From: Fortiea contorta PCC 7126
Lineage (GTDB): Bacteria; Cyanobacteriota; Cyanobacteriia; Cyanobacteriales; Nostocaceae
Length of the DNA stretch: 64,000 nt
Direction of reading: 5' to 3'
Assembly (NCBI RefSeq): GCF_000332295.1
Contig: NZ_KB235930.1
Location: forward strand, 2,933,395-2,997,394
Shown in pieces: positions 37,807 to 46,518 of this stretch (position 1 is its first letter; every line of letters starts with the position of its first letter). The translations under genes were made by a program, and so were the position numbers. The notes below the pieces were generated by a model, which saw nothing but the letters and a program-made list of their open reading frames with translations, was not told where the DNA came from and searched no databases.

Positions 37807-39300
37807 ATGAAATCTTTAATAGCTAATGCTTCTCAAGCGCGTCAGACAAAGCAGCAATTTGCTCAACCAAATGAACAGTTAACTTATGAATTGGGTAAAG
37901 CTGTTCAGGAATTACCACCGCTGTATACGAGATTGTTAGCGGGGACGATGAGTGCGATTGTGTTAGGCGCGATCGCTTGGGCGTATTTTTCGGAAATTGA
38001 TGAAGTAGCGATCGCTCCGGGAGAATTAATCGCTTCCACACAAGTGCGACCAGTGACATCTTTGGGTGGTGGTACAATTCTAGCTGTGAAGGTGCAGGAA
38101 GGCGATCGCGTCACTAAAAACCAAGTCTTAGTGCAACGTGACCCTAACTTACAGCAAAGTGATGTCATCCGCCTCGCCAAAGCCACAAAATTAATTCAAG
38201 AAGACTTACAGCGTTTAGACGCAGAACGCCTTGGTGTCAAAACTGCGGGAACAAAACTGCAAGATGAACTATTAAGCTCCCGCTTGTTGGATTTCCAAGC
38301 GCGTCTAGCTACTGCTCAAGCGGAAGCAAATCGTCAACAAGCGCTGATTGATCAAGCTAAAGTCCGCTTGACTCGATTGCAAGAAAATTTAGTCAACGCT
38401 AAAAATAGCTTTAGCAACGCCCAAACTAACCTCGCTAATGCCGAAAATATCAGTACCAAAGTTGATAGTAATTTAGAGATAGCGCAAAAACGAGAACAAA
38501 GCCTACGCACCCTCACCACTCCTGGTGCTATTCCCAGAGTTGATTATCTAGAAGCACAGGAGAGATTAAATCGTGCCAATACAGAAATTATTCGAGCTAA
38601 AGATGAAGTCACTAATGCTCAGAATAAAATGACCGAAGCTAAAGACAGGATATCATCTTTAGAAAAAGATATTGCTGCTCAATTTCAAGAAATTCGTCAA
38701 GCCGAAGCATCCTATCAAGCTGCGCGCAAACAAGCTGAACGTCTAGCATCAGAACGTCAAAGTGAAATTTTGACTCAAATCAATAAACGCAAAGAAGAAT
38801 TGACCAACGTTGCTGGACAATTAGAACAAGCGAGAAAGCAAAAAGAAGAAGAAACTATTAAAGCGCCCGTCGCAGGTACAATTTATAAAATTAAGGCGAC
38901 TAAAGGGCCAGTACAACCAGGCGAAGAATTACTATCAATTTTGCCAGAAGGGGAAGAAATCCTGTTAGAAGTAAAAGTACTCAACCGCGATATCGGATTT
39001 ATTCGCCAGGGAATGAAAGCAAAAATTAAAATGGCGACTTTCCCGTTTCAAGAATTTGGTGTAATTGAAGGCGATGTGGTTCATGTCAGCCCAAATGCGA
39101 TCGCTGACAAAGAATTAGGCTTAGTTTTTCCCACCAGAATTCGACTGAATAAACATTCAGTCAACGTCCGGGGTCAAGAAATTACCTTTACCCCAGGGAT
39201 GACAGCTAACGGTGAAATTGTCACTCGCAAAAAATCGGTTTTAACATTCATCACCGAACCAGTAACACGGCGATTTAGTGAAGCCTTTTCTGTGAGATAA
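37807..39300 (+). CDS. HlyD-family type I secretion adaptor (membrane fusion protein)
   Basis: The 497-residue protein has one N-terminal membrane helix (LYTRLLAGTMSAIVLGAIAW near 38-57), the barrel-sandwich strand EGDRVTKNQVLVQRD (near 98), a long coiled coil (residues about 125-345, with many Ala/Gln/Lys heptads), then IKAPVAGTIYKIKATKGP, LLEVKVLNRDIGFIRQG and MKAKIKMATFPFQEFGVIEG. This is the typical HlyD plan, linking an ABC transporter to TolC. No ABC transporter or TolC gene is in the window. The subtilase encoded 345 bp away on the other strand could be a client, but nothing in the sequence proves it. A CCCCTAGTCCC tandem run precedes the start. Confidence 0.88.
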   Translation: MKSLIANASQARQTKQQFAQPNEQLTYELGKAVQELPPLYTRLLAGTMSAIVLGAIAWAYFSEIDEVAIAPGELIASTQVRPVTSLGGGTILAVKVQEGDRVTKNQVLVQRDPNLQQSDVIRLAKATKLIQEDLQRLDAERLGVKTAGTKLQDELLSSRLLDFQARLATAQAEANRQQALIDQAKVRLTRLQENLVNAKNSFSNAQTNLANAENISTKVDSNLEIAQKREQSLRTLTTPGAIPRVDYLEAQERLNRANTEIIRAKDEVTNAQNKMTEAKDRISSLEKDIAAQFQEIRQAEASYQAARKQAERLASERQSEILTQINKRKEELTNVAGQLEQARKQKEEETIKAPVAGTIYKIKATKGPVQPGEELLSILPEGEEILLEVKVLNRDIGFIRQGMKAKIKMATFPFQEFGVIEGDVVHVSPNAIADKELGLVFPTRIRLNKHSVNVRGQEITFTPGMTANGEIVTRKKSVLTFITEPVTRRFSEAFSVR

Positions 39301-39320
39301 TTGCAGATTAATTGTTAATT

Positions 39321-39342
39321 GAGACGTAAAATTTTACGTCTC
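39321..39342. terminator. 22-bp perfect palindrome after hlyD
   Basis: GAGACGTAAAA (39321-39331) and TTTTACGTCTC (39332-39342) form a perfect 11-bp inverted repeat, 20 bp after the hlyD stop. GAGACGT...ACGTCTC palindromes are frequent in these intergenic regions. A bidirectional terminator role is plausible, since the neighbouring gene on the other strand ends at 39645. Confidence 0.5.
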
Positions 39343-39355
39343 TACATCTATGCGT

Positions 39356-39571
39356 GTAGGGCACGGCGCTGCACATTGGTGTCAACTTAACGTGAAACCC
39401 TTGTCAAAACTCGATTTTGGATTCACTCACTTACCATGACAATCAGCGTTACCCCACCCCGGCTTTGCTGGCGCAAAACCTCCCCTCCCCTTGGCAAGGG
39501 GAGGGGTAAAACGCCTGAGGGACAAAGGTTTTAGCTTAAGTTGACACCAATGGGCGCTGCCGTGCCCCTAC
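39356..39571. mobile_element. MITE-like element, copy 2 (216 bp, opposite orientation)
   Basis: Core inverted repeats: CATTGGTGTCAACTTAA (39374-39390) and TTAAGTTGACACCAATG (39536-39552). Outer palindrome: GTAGGGCACGGC at 39356 and GCCGTGCCCCTAC at 39559-39571. The reverse complement of the 36347-36540 copy aligns along its length (GTGTCAACTTAA, GAAACCCTTGT, ATTCACTCA, TTACCAT, GCGTTACC, CCCTTGGCAAGGGGAGGGG). The two copies flank the NmrA-like and hlyD genes in inverted orientation. Confidence 0.8.
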
Positions 39572-39644
39572 GAGTGTACCTCACGTGACCGAGAATTGCT
39601 ATAAATTGCCGTAACGCAACATGATTCCTGTTTTTTCTGAAGAA

Positions 39645-40967
39645 TTATTGATAGAGTTTTTCCCAATTCATCCCTTCATTAATAGTGGAGACAGAATCGC
39701 TTTCGTAATAACGGAATTGCGAACTGAAATTATCACTTGCTGATGTGAAGATTGGTTGGGAAATCACAGTACTATCTTGGTGAATTGAACTAGTTTGTAA
39801 ATTAGTAGTTGCAGAAGACAAACTATTTCCTGTCATCTCTGCAATCATTTGCTGCCACGATGAGGTATTATGAGAACTCGCGGCGATAGATTGTGTACTA
39901 TTACCAGCAGTGTTTGTAATAATTTGTCTGATTTGACCTTCAGTGAGATTGCGGTTAGCACTCAGCATCAAAGCCACAACTCCAGCCACGTGAGGAGTTG
40001 CCATCGAAGTACCGCTATAATAAGCGTACTGATCGCCGGGAACAGTAGAGTAAATATTCACACCCGGTGCTGTCACATAGGCGAGTTGGCTGAGTCCTGG
40101 TTGGTTAGAAAAGTCAGCTATGTTATTGTTCTGATCGACTGCTCCAACAGCGATACCTGATTTATTAGCATAGGCAGCAGGATAAGATACGAAAGGTAAA
40201 CCATTATTACCCGCCGCCATAACAACAGTAACGCCTTTTTTGCTGGCATAATCGATAGCTGAAGCGAGGGTACTGTTAGGAAAATCGCCACCGAGACTCA
40301 GGTTGATGACATTAGCGCCATGATTGACTGCATAATAGATACCATTAGCGATCGCACTATATGAGCCTGAACCTGAATCATTGAGCACTTTCACAGGCAT
40401 AATCTTTGCACCATAAGCAATACCCGTGACGCCAATATCATTTTTTTCCCCAGCAATGGTACCCGAAACATGAGTACCATGACCATTTTTATCTAATACT
40501 TCATTGGTGTTATCAACAAAATTCCAACCCCGGACATCATCAATATATCCATCACCATCATCATCTATGCCATTGTCAGCAATTTCTTTTGTATTAGTCC
40601 AGATATTATTTTTTAAATCTGCATGGTTGTAGTCAACACCTGTATCCACCACAGCCACAACAACATCTTGACCTGTATATCCCTTCGCCCAAACTTCCGG
40701 CGCCTTGACTAAATCAGCACCCCAATTATTCCCACCGAGATTAGGAACATCAGCGAAGGTATTTTGACCAATACTTTTAGCAACTGCTGTGGCTGCATTC
40801 ACCAAACCATAGCCAGAAGTGGAACTATAGCCTTTAATATTAACATCAGAACTACTATGCCCACTGAGGCTTAAAATCTGATCATCGAAGGTATTAACTG
40901 AAGCAATAGGATTGACATTTAGCCCTTGCTCTGCAAAGGATTGTTTACCAGGGTAGTCAATTGACAT
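39645..40967 (-). CDS. S8 family serine protease (subtilase)
   Basis: The 440-residue product has the catalytic triad in order: Asp in VAVVDTGVDYNHADL (near 107), His in GHGTHVSGTIAG (near 165) and Ser in GTSMATPHVAGV (near 320); the oxyanion Asn is in VVMAAGNNGLP. A calcium-type loop DNGIDDDGDGYIDD follows the Asp. There is no classical signal peptide. The N-terminal 60 residues end with SGYGLVNAATAVA, a phrase that normally closes the C-terminus of subtilases, so the protein may carry a piece of an upstream duplicate. The tail after the Ser region is Ser/Thr-rich and unlike a known domain. No C-terminal Gly-rich RTX repeat is seen. Confidence 0.87.
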   Translation of the reverse strand: MSIDYPGKQSFAEQGLNVNPIASVNTFDDQILSLSGHSSSDVNIKGYSSTSGYGLVNAATAVAKSIGQNTFADVPNLGGNNWGADLVKAPEVWAKGYTGQDVVVAVVDTGVDYNHADLKNNIWTNTKEIADNGIDDDGDGYIDDVRGWNFVDNTNEVLDKNGHGTHVSGTIAGEKNDIGVTGIAYGAKIMPVKVLNDSGSGSYSAIANGIYYAVNHGANVINLSLGGDFPNSTLASAIDYASKKGVTVVMAAGNNGLPFVSYPAAYANKSGIAVGAVDQNNNIADFSNQPGLSQLAYVTAPGVNIYSTVPGDQYAYYSGTSMATPHVAGVVALMLSANRNLTEGQIRQIITNTAGNSTQSIAASSHNTSSWQQMIAEMTGNSLSSATTNLQTSSIHQDSTVISQPIFTSASDNFSSQFRYYESDSVSTINEGMNWEKLYQ

Positions 40968-41332
40968 AGGTATTTTGTTCGCAAAAAGAGGGACTGGGGG
41001 GTAAGGAAAGAGAGATTTTTATAGCTTGACTTTTTCAAACCTTTGCTGAGGAAAGGTTTGAATTGGTGATGAATCCCGGTTTACTTATAATTACTATGAA
41101 TTTCTATTGTGAAGTGTGGAGTTTATTACAAATAACTTGATAAAAATTGTAGTGATTTAGTTATTTGTTATTGAGAAACTGCTAAATATTCATTGGTGGT
41201 GCGTTGCGCTAAGAAAGCGGGTTCCGATGAAAGCGGTACGCAACAACGCACCCTACTAATGCACTATTTAAGGCTAAACATGCGAATACCTATATTTCAA
41301 AAATCAAATATGAGTCCTATAGTTTAGGGAAA
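40968..41332. other. Intergenic region with a GTGCGTTGCG palindromic repeat
   Basis: At 41196-41255 GGTGCGTTGCG...CGCAACAACGCACCC forms a dispersed palindromic repeat with an inserted AAGCGGGTTCCGATGAAAGC block. The rest is AT-rich and shows nothing recognisable apart from possible promoter DNA for the subtilase at about 40970-41060. Confidence 0.6.
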
Positions 41333-41953
41333 CTACATAGCCACAGCACCTCCAGCCGTAAAGACTTGTTTTGCTGTTAATTGCAAATTAGGAAAGATTG
41401 AGGAAACCAATTGATCGTTATTTTGAAACAATCGCTTTTGATACTCATCCTTTACTAACGTACAAATTGTCACAGTAGGCTGCTTGATTTTGCCAATATA
41501 TTCTCTACCACCTACACCCAAATAATCGACTATCCAATATTCAGGTACACTCAGTAAGGCGTAATCTTCGACTTTTCGGGCGTAGTCATTTTGCCAGTTT
41601 GTACTGACGACTTCAGCAATTAGTTTGATAGATTTAGCTGACGTAATTACTGGTTCTTGTTGCCACAATGGCTCATTAATTAGTTGTGTTTGGTCTAGGA
41701 CAATAACATCGGGACGAAATGCTGTATTTGTTCCTAATAGTTTAATTAAGCAGCGATGAGGAATAAAGTATGGTAAGTCCTGATGATCAATTTCTACATT
41801 CAGTTTGCGCCCAATCAAGGATGATACCTGCTCATGCGGCCCTGTTGGTTCCATGTCGATTAATTCCCCATCAATTAGTTCATAATTTTCGCTATCGCCG
41901 TACTGAGCAATAAATTCATCAACTGTGATTAGTTTGGGGGCTGATTTTACCAT
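41333..41953 (-). CDS. Uma2 family endonuclease-like protein
   Basis: The product has 206 residues. It shows TVDEFIAQYGDSENYELIDGELIDMEP at the start (the E of ELIDGEL is a conserved active-site member), RPDVIVLDQ (near 98), ISAKSIKLIAEVVSTNWQNDY-like block (I/V-AEVVS) and YALLSVPEYWIVDY (near 138), the D-E-K style pattern of PD-(D/E)XK Uma2 (DUF820) proteins. Cyanobacteria hold dozens of these; function is not known. No partner gene is evident. A second member is at 62707. Confidence 0.88.
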   Translation of the reverse strand: MVKSAPKLITVDEFIAQYGDSENYELIDGELIDMEPTGPHEQVSSLIGRKLNVEIDHQDLPYFIPHRCLIKLLGTNTAFRPDVIVLDQTQLINEPLWQQEPVITSAKSIKLIAEVVSTNWQNDYARKVEDYALLSVPEYWIVDYLGVGGREYIGKIKQPTVTICTLVKDEYQKRLFQNNDQLVSSIFPNLQLTAKQVFTAGGAVAM

Positions 41954-42001
41954 GATGATTTTTCCTCATGATTAAATGACGCAAGTATCCAGCGGGAAAA
42001 A

Positions 42002-42060
42002 GGTAATTGGTAATTGGTAATTGGTAATTGGTAATTGGCCTATTACCCATTACTTATTAG
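42002..42060. repeat. GGTAATT heptamer array x5 with inverted partner
   Basis: Five GGTAATT units (42002-42038), then CCTATTACCCATTACTTATTA. This is the same repeat type as at 29445 and 50795; it is located between Uma2 and glmS. Confidence 0.85.
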
Positions 42061-42122
42061 GCGGGCGGCGGTTCATCCCACCCCTCTTGTTGGAGTGGGC
42101 TACAAGCCGACTTTCTGTAAAA

Positions 42123-44009
42123 TTATTCCACAGTGACGCTTTTAGCGAGATTTCTCGGCTGGTCAACATCCAAACCGCGACGAGCGGCGATGTGATAAGC
42201 CAATAACTGCAGCGGAATCACACTGAGGATGGGAGAAACTAATTCTTCCACAGTGGAAATGGGAATTAAATCATTAAAAATTTCTCCGGCTTCACCATCT
42301 TTAACTGGGGTAACACCTATTAAGCGAGAATCTCTGGCTTTGGCTTCCTGGGCGTTGGAAATCACCTTTTCATAAACACTACCAGGAACAGCGATCGCTA
42401 CTACAGGTACTTTAGCATCCAAAAGAGCGATCGGCCCATGTTTCATTTCTCCTGCTGGATAACCTTCGGCGTGAATATAGCTAATTTCTTTTAATTTCAA
42501 CGCCCCTTCTAAAGCAATGGGGAAATTAATTCCTCTTCCCAAAAAGATGAAATCTTGAGTTTCTGCAAAGTCATGGGCTAAGTGTTCAATTAAACGTTCC
42601 TGGCTTTCTAAAGTGGCTTCAATTTCTTGAGGAATTTGTCGTAATCCGTTAATAATTTCTGTTAATTTCTCGGGAGAAAGTGTCTGACGCCGAGCTGCTA
42701 AATCCAAAGCTAAAGCATAAAACGCCATCAATTGAGCCACAAAAGTTTTTGTCGCCGCTACCCCAATTTCAATTCCCGCTAAAGTACTAATAATATGTGG
42801 TACTAAATAACCAAGGCTACTTTCAGGGCGATTTGTAATCCCTAACAATCGCGCTTGATACTTATCTTCCTTTCCTTGGCGGCGTTCTTTTTCCATCGCC
42901 AAAGCGGCGAGTGTGTCAGCCGTTTCCCCAGATTGAGTCACGCCAATAATTAAGGTGTGAGCAATTATTGGTGATGGTGCATAGCGATACTCAGAAGCAT
43001 AATGAACTTGAGTAGATATCCCCGCTAGTTGTTCAATTAAGTATTTTCCCACCAAAGCCGCGTGCCAACTAGTACCACAAGCGACGATTTGAATTTGCTC
43101 GATATCTGCATAAAATTCTGCAGGTAAACCCAAATTAATCGGTGATTCGATACCTGTGGAACTAAAGTAAGCGTCTAAACTAGCTCTGACCACCCCTGGT
43201 TGCTCATAAATCTCTTTGAGCATGAAGTGTTTAAATCCCTGTTTTTCTACCATGGTGGGACTTAAATTCAACAAGCGGGGTTGTCTCTTTAATCTATCCC
43301 CAGCAAAGTTGTAAATTTCTACACCCAAAGGTGTCAAGCGAGCAATTTCGCCATTTTCTAAGGGTAACACGGCGCGAGTGTAGGGGACGATCGCAGGTGT
43401 ATCGGAAGCGCAGAAAAACTCCCCTTGACCGAAACCAACCACCAAGGGTGCTTGTTGACGAACAGCAATTATTTCATCAGGATAGTCAGCAGAAATCACC
43501 GCCAATGCAAATGCGCCTTCTAGGTGGTTAATAGCTTGGCGCACCGCTTCTAGGAAAGGAGAAACAGAGGTGGGGTGAGGGGGAGAGGGGAGATGTTGAA
43601 GAAATTCAGCGATGAGATGGGGAATGACTTCAGTATCAGTTTCCGAACGAAACTCATGACCTTTTTGTTTGAGTTCGTCTCGTAACTCGCGGTAGTTTTC
43701 AATAATCCCATTTTGCACCACAGCAATTCGCATTGCTGTATCTAGGTGGGGATGGGCGTTGTGTTCTTCTGGTTTACCATGAGTCGCCCAACGAGTGTGA
43801 CCGATTCCAATTTGAGCGGGAATTTCTACTTGTTCAAGTTTGGAACGCAGATTGTGCAATTTACCCTTGGCGCGCACACAATTAACCTCACCCTCCCAAA
43901 CAGTAGCGATTCCAGCCGAATCGTACCCGCGATATTCCAGTTTTTCCAACCCAGCCAACAAAATTTCTGTTGCTACTTGAGTACCGATGTATCCAACAAT
44001 TCCACACAT
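42123..44009 (-). CDS. glmS: Glutamine-fructose-6-phosphate aminotransferase (isomerizing)
   Basis: The product has 628 residues. MCGIVGYIGTQVATEILLAG gives the N-terminal nucleophile Cys 2; GHTRWATHGKPEEHNAHPH is the glutaminase pocket. Two SIS domains follow, with GCGTSWHAALVGKYLIEQ (near 316), VTQSGETADTLAAL (near 362), LGRGINFPIALEGALKLKE (near 490), and it ends DQPRNLAKSVTVE, the standard GlmS tail. The enzyme makes glucosamine-6-phosphate for peptidoglycan and lipopolysaccharide in the cytosol. A short insert LPSPPHPTSVSPF near residue 155 is unusual but falls in a surface loop. No glmS ribozyme is visible upstream. Confidence 0.97.
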   Translation of the reverse strand: MCGIVGYIGTQVATEILLAGLEKLEYRGYDSAGIATVWEGEVNCVRAKGKLHNLRSKLEQVEIPAQIGIGHTRWATHGKPEEHNAHPHLDTAMRIAVVQNGIIENYRELRDELKQKGHEFRSETDTEVIPHLIAEFLQHLPSPPHPTSVSPFLEAVRQAINHLEGAFALAVISADYPDEIIAVRQQAPLVVGFGQGEFFCASDTPAIVPYTRAVLPLENGEIARLTPLGVEIYNFAGDRLKRQPRLLNLSPTMVEKQGFKHFMLKEIYEQPGVVRASLDAYFSSTGIESPINLGLPAEFYADIEQIQIVACGTSWHAALVGKYLIEQLAGISTQVHYASEYRYAPSPIIAHTLIIGVTQSGETADTLAALAMEKERRQGKEDKYQARLLGITNRPESSLGYLVPHIISTLAGIEIGVAATKTFVAQLMAFYALALDLAARRQTLSPEKLTEIINGLRQIPQEIEATLESQERLIEHLAHDFAETQDFIFLGRGINFPIALEGALKLKEISYIHAEGYPAGEMKHGPIALLDAKVPVVAIAVPGSVYEKVISNAQEAKARDSRLIGVTPVKDGEAGEIFNDLIPISTVEELVSPILSVIPLQLLAYHIAARRGLDVDQPRNLAKSVTVE

Positions 44010-44079
44010 TGCTCACACCACTCCGGTTGAGAAATTATAGATCCAGTATAGTTGCTACCATAAAGATGGCATTTTAGAT

Positions 44080-44102
44080 AAAAAAAAGGAGCAAATTGCT
44101 CC
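44080..44102 (-). terminator. Terminator for psaC transcript (minus strand)
   Basis: GGAGCAA-ATTGCTCC (44088-44102) with an A8 tract at 44080-44087 reads as a stem of seven pairs followed by U8 on the minus strand. It lies about 135 bp downstream of psaC; a second hairpin GTAGGAGCGGGG...CCCGCCCTAC at about 44146-44172 is closer to psaC and may help. Confidence 0.7.
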
Positions 44103-44237
44103 CGCTCACAGTAATTATTTTTAATGTTCCTAAAAAGACAATCTTGTAGGAGCGGGGGTTTCCCGCCCTACGATGCTAAAGATGCTTGCTAATGAGACAC
44201 TTAATGGCAATGCAAATGAGAAATTAAAATCAATTCC

Positions 44238-44483
44238 TCAGTAAGCTAAACCCAAGCTGCGAGTTGTTTCAGCGCCCAGGTAGACCCGGATGCTTAAGAA
44301 ATCGGTGGGACAAGCAGTTTCACAGCGTTTGCAGCCTACGCAGTCTTCTGTACGGGGTGAAGCGGCTATCTGAGCAGCTTTACAGATATCCGAGGGAACC
44401 ATCTCCAGTACGTCAGTAGGACAAGCGCGGACGCATTGTGTGCAACCAATGCAGGTATCGTAGATTTTTACGGAATGAGACAT
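44238..44483 (-). CDS. psaC: Photosystem I iron-sulfur subunit PsaC (divergent variant)
   Basis: Starting at ATG 44483 (AAGGAG upstream), the product has 81 residues, exactly the PsaC length. Both cluster motifs are complete: [14 protein letters not shown] (clusters FB) and [14 protein letters not shown] (FA), plus Cys 34. It differs from the PsaC form I know from Nostocales at normally invariant positions: [10 protein letters not shown] instead of VPWDGCKAAQ (Trp to Ser, Gly to Ile) and SLGLAY for SMGLAY. So it is either the only PsaC or, more likely, a second paralogue for special conditions. It should bind the PsaA/PsaB core and reduce ferredoxin in the thylakoid stroma side. It is monocistronic. 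Confidence 0.93.
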   Translation of the reverse strand: MSHSVKIYDTCIGCTQCVRACPTDVLEMVPSDICKAAQIAASPRTEDCVGCKRCETACPTDFLSIRVYLGAETTRSLGLAY

Positions 44484-44952
44484 TGAAAACAAGCTCCTTT
44501 CGAGTGTTCTTCTCTGCGAAGGAATCATAATCAAGGCATAGTTTACCGCAGTGGCTGAGGCGCAGTAATCAAAAGGCTACATAACTTTAAACTATGTAAT
44601 AAGCACCCTAGAAAAATTAGCCTTTACAATCTCGTTTCCGTCACCTGATTCCCCAATAAATCAGCAAAACCATAGGTGAGCGTTCACTCGGCTAACTTCC
44701 TGGCTATGGTTGATAATTGTGAAGATTTATAAACAAAAGCCTGGATGGGAAGATTTGCCTATGGTGGCTAGCTGCTTCAGCCTACCTGCAAGACTGTGTT
44801 GCGATATAAGCTGATCAGATGCTAATGATAGCATTTTTTTAATGGGAAGAGGGAACAGGCAACGGCAAACAGTTAATTTTCCCTACTCTGTGAGTGCCTG
44901 TTTCTGCCTCAATCATGTTTACACGTGCGGGTCAAAATCAACGCAGCGAAGG
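44484..44952. other. Intergenic region upstream of psaC
   Basis: 469 bp with no gene. The psaC promoter should be near 44540-44700 on the minus strand. A short palindrome GTGAGTGAACGCTCAC-like stretch (about 44680-44692) and AT-rich runs are seen, but nothing decisive. Confidence 0.45.
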
Positions 44953-45261
44953 TCAGCCAACCCGTTTCGTAGTTTCTAATTCCATGGCGTCGGAAACAAA
45001 ACAAGCACCACCAAATTTATTTAAAATTGCTCTGATATTCGTCTCTACTGAAGATAATTGTTCAGGAGGAAAGAAAGCAATGACATAAACATTATCTAAC
45101 ATGGTCACATCCAAATCATCGCATAGTTTGTTACCTTTATCTTGACTTGCGACATTTCTAATTACTGTGTGACCCGCTACTCCTGCGTGTTCTAAAGCTT
45201 CTAAAATTTTGGCTAATTCAACATAGTTGATAAAAATTTCGATGCGTTTAACTAAGTGCAT
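44953..45261 (-). CDS. sbtB: PII-like protein SbtB-type
   Basis: From ATG 45261 the product has 102 residues. MHLVKRIEIFINYVELAKIL at the start, HAGVAGHTVIRNVASQDKG (near 30-48) and VYVIAFFPPEQLSSVETNIR are PII-fold (ferredoxin-like) strands, the second being the loop used for nucleotide binding. SbtB proteins sense cAMP/AMP/ADP and bind SbtA. The C-terminal redox loop (CGPEGC) found in many SbtB proteins is absent here. It starts 4 bp downstream of the SbtA stop on the same strand, so the two are cotranslated; this pairing makes the assignment good. Confidence 0.82.
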   Translation of the reverse strand: MHLVKRIEIFINYVELAKILEALEHAGVAGHTVIRNVASQDKGNKLCDDLDVTMLDNVYVIAFFPPEQLSSVETNIRAILNKFGGACFVSDAMELETTKRVG

Positions 45262-45265
45262 TATT

Positions 45266-46237
45266 TTATTTCCAAAAGATGTTAATACCGTAAAGATATA
45301 GCGGTATACCCACAATAATATTAAAGGGAAATGTGACGGCTAAGGCAGTGGAGACATACAAACTGGGGTTGGCTTCAGGAACAGTTAATCGCATGGCTGC
45401 AGGAACTGCAATGTATGATGCACTGGCACAGAGCACAGAAAATAAAAGTGTATCGCCCTTTGGCATCCCAATTAATTTAGCAACTACCAGACCAATAATG
45501 GCATTAACAATTGGCACCAAAATCGCAAACGCAATCAGGAAAACTCCGGTTTTTTTCAAATCTTTGATTCTTTTGGCAGCTAAAAGCCCCATATCAAGTA
45601 AGAAGAATGTGAGAACACCATAAAATAAATCTTGGGTGAATGGTTTTAATACTTGTCCTCCATGTTCGCCAGTTAGTATGCCCATAATTAAGCTACCAAC
45701 TAACAAAAATACAGAACTATTAAAGCAGGCTTCTCTTAATACTTCAGTCCAGGAAATTGAGCGTTTTACTTGTGCGGCTGTGAACACATTGACCAAAATT
45801 AATCCGACAATAATCGCTGGAGATTCCATGAGGGCCAGCGCTGCTACCATGTAGCCATCGTAGACTATACCCAATTCCGTGAGGAAGGAACTAGCGGTAA
45901 TAAATGTGACAGCACTTATGGAACCGTAGGTAGCGGCGATAGCAGCTGCGTTGTAAGTGTCAAGTTTCAGTTTGAGAATGAAAAATGTATAGGTCGGAAC
46001 TATACACGCCATGATGATTGAGGCGATGAGGGTGAGGATAACTGCTTGATTAATCCCACTTTTGGCGAGTTCCACACCACCCTTAAACCCAATCGCAAAC
46101 AATAAATAAAGCGAGAAAAGTTTGGGAAGGGGCGCAGGAATTTCCAAATCTGACTTGAGGAAAACCGCCAACATCCCTAGAAAAAAGGCCAAGACGGGAG
46201 GATTTAAGATGTTTGATAAGATCAAACCAATGTCCAT
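45266..46237 (-). CDS. sbtA: SbtA-type sodium-dependent bicarbonate transporter
   Basis: I start at ATG 46237 (MDIGLILSNILNPPVLAFFL; AGAGGAG upstream), giving 323 residues; the upstream 23 codons lack a family match. About ten hydrophobic helices are visible, including KLFSLYLLFAIGFKGGVELA (near 42) and FIIASSFLT-type FITASSFLTELGIVYDGYM. The GFKGG, ALAMESPAI (ALMESPAII near 148) and PAAMRL (near 282) blocks match the SBT/DUF897 family. It takes up bicarbonate with Na+ across the plasma membrane for the carbon-concentrating mechanism. The chain is shorter than Synechocystis SbtA (374 residues), so it is an SbtA relative, perhaps of the SbtA2 type. Regulated by the adjacent PII-like protein. 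Confidence 0.82.
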   Translation of the reverse strand: MDIGLILSNILNPPVLAFFLGMLAVFLKSDLEIPAPLPKLFSLYLLFAIGFKGGVELAKSGINQAVILTLIASIIMACIVPTYTFFILKLKLDTYNAAAIAATYGSISAVTFITASSFLTELGIVYDGYMVAALALMESPAIIVGLILVNVFTAAQVKRSISWTEVLREACFNSSVFLLVGSLIMGILTGEHGGQVLKPFTQDLFYGVLTFFLLDMGLLAAKRIKDLKKTGVFLIAFAILVPIVNAIIGLVVAKLIGMPKGDTLLFSVLCASASYIAVPAAMRLTVPEANPSLYVSTALAVTFPFNIIVGIPLYLYGINIFWK

Positions 46238-46518
46238 TTTTAGCGCTCCTCTGCATCTTGTAGTAAAGAATATTTGTGAATTGTTACATAATAACGCAAG
46301 TTGCAATCATACATAACTGCTCAAGAATAAAAAGTCAAGTTTTCCAGTCAAAAACTCTTTTTCATTTGCTGCTATTAACTATGTGGATGAATTAAAAGAG
46401 TGAGGACTTTAGTCTTTAAAAAAGGGCTTCAGCCCTGACTAAGAACTCAAATACAATATTTTGATATTGCTATTCTCGCTCTCTGCTTCACCAGTTGGAG
46501 ATGCTGACATCATATTGA
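46238..46518. repeat. Intergenic region with a dispersed GACTTTAGTC repeat
   Basis: At about 46402-46450 GAGGACTTTAGTCTTTAAAA, then GGGCTTCAGCCCTGACTAAG recurs in part at 37705-37735 (GAGGACTAAAGCCCTGACTAAG). No gene is present. Confidence 0.6.
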
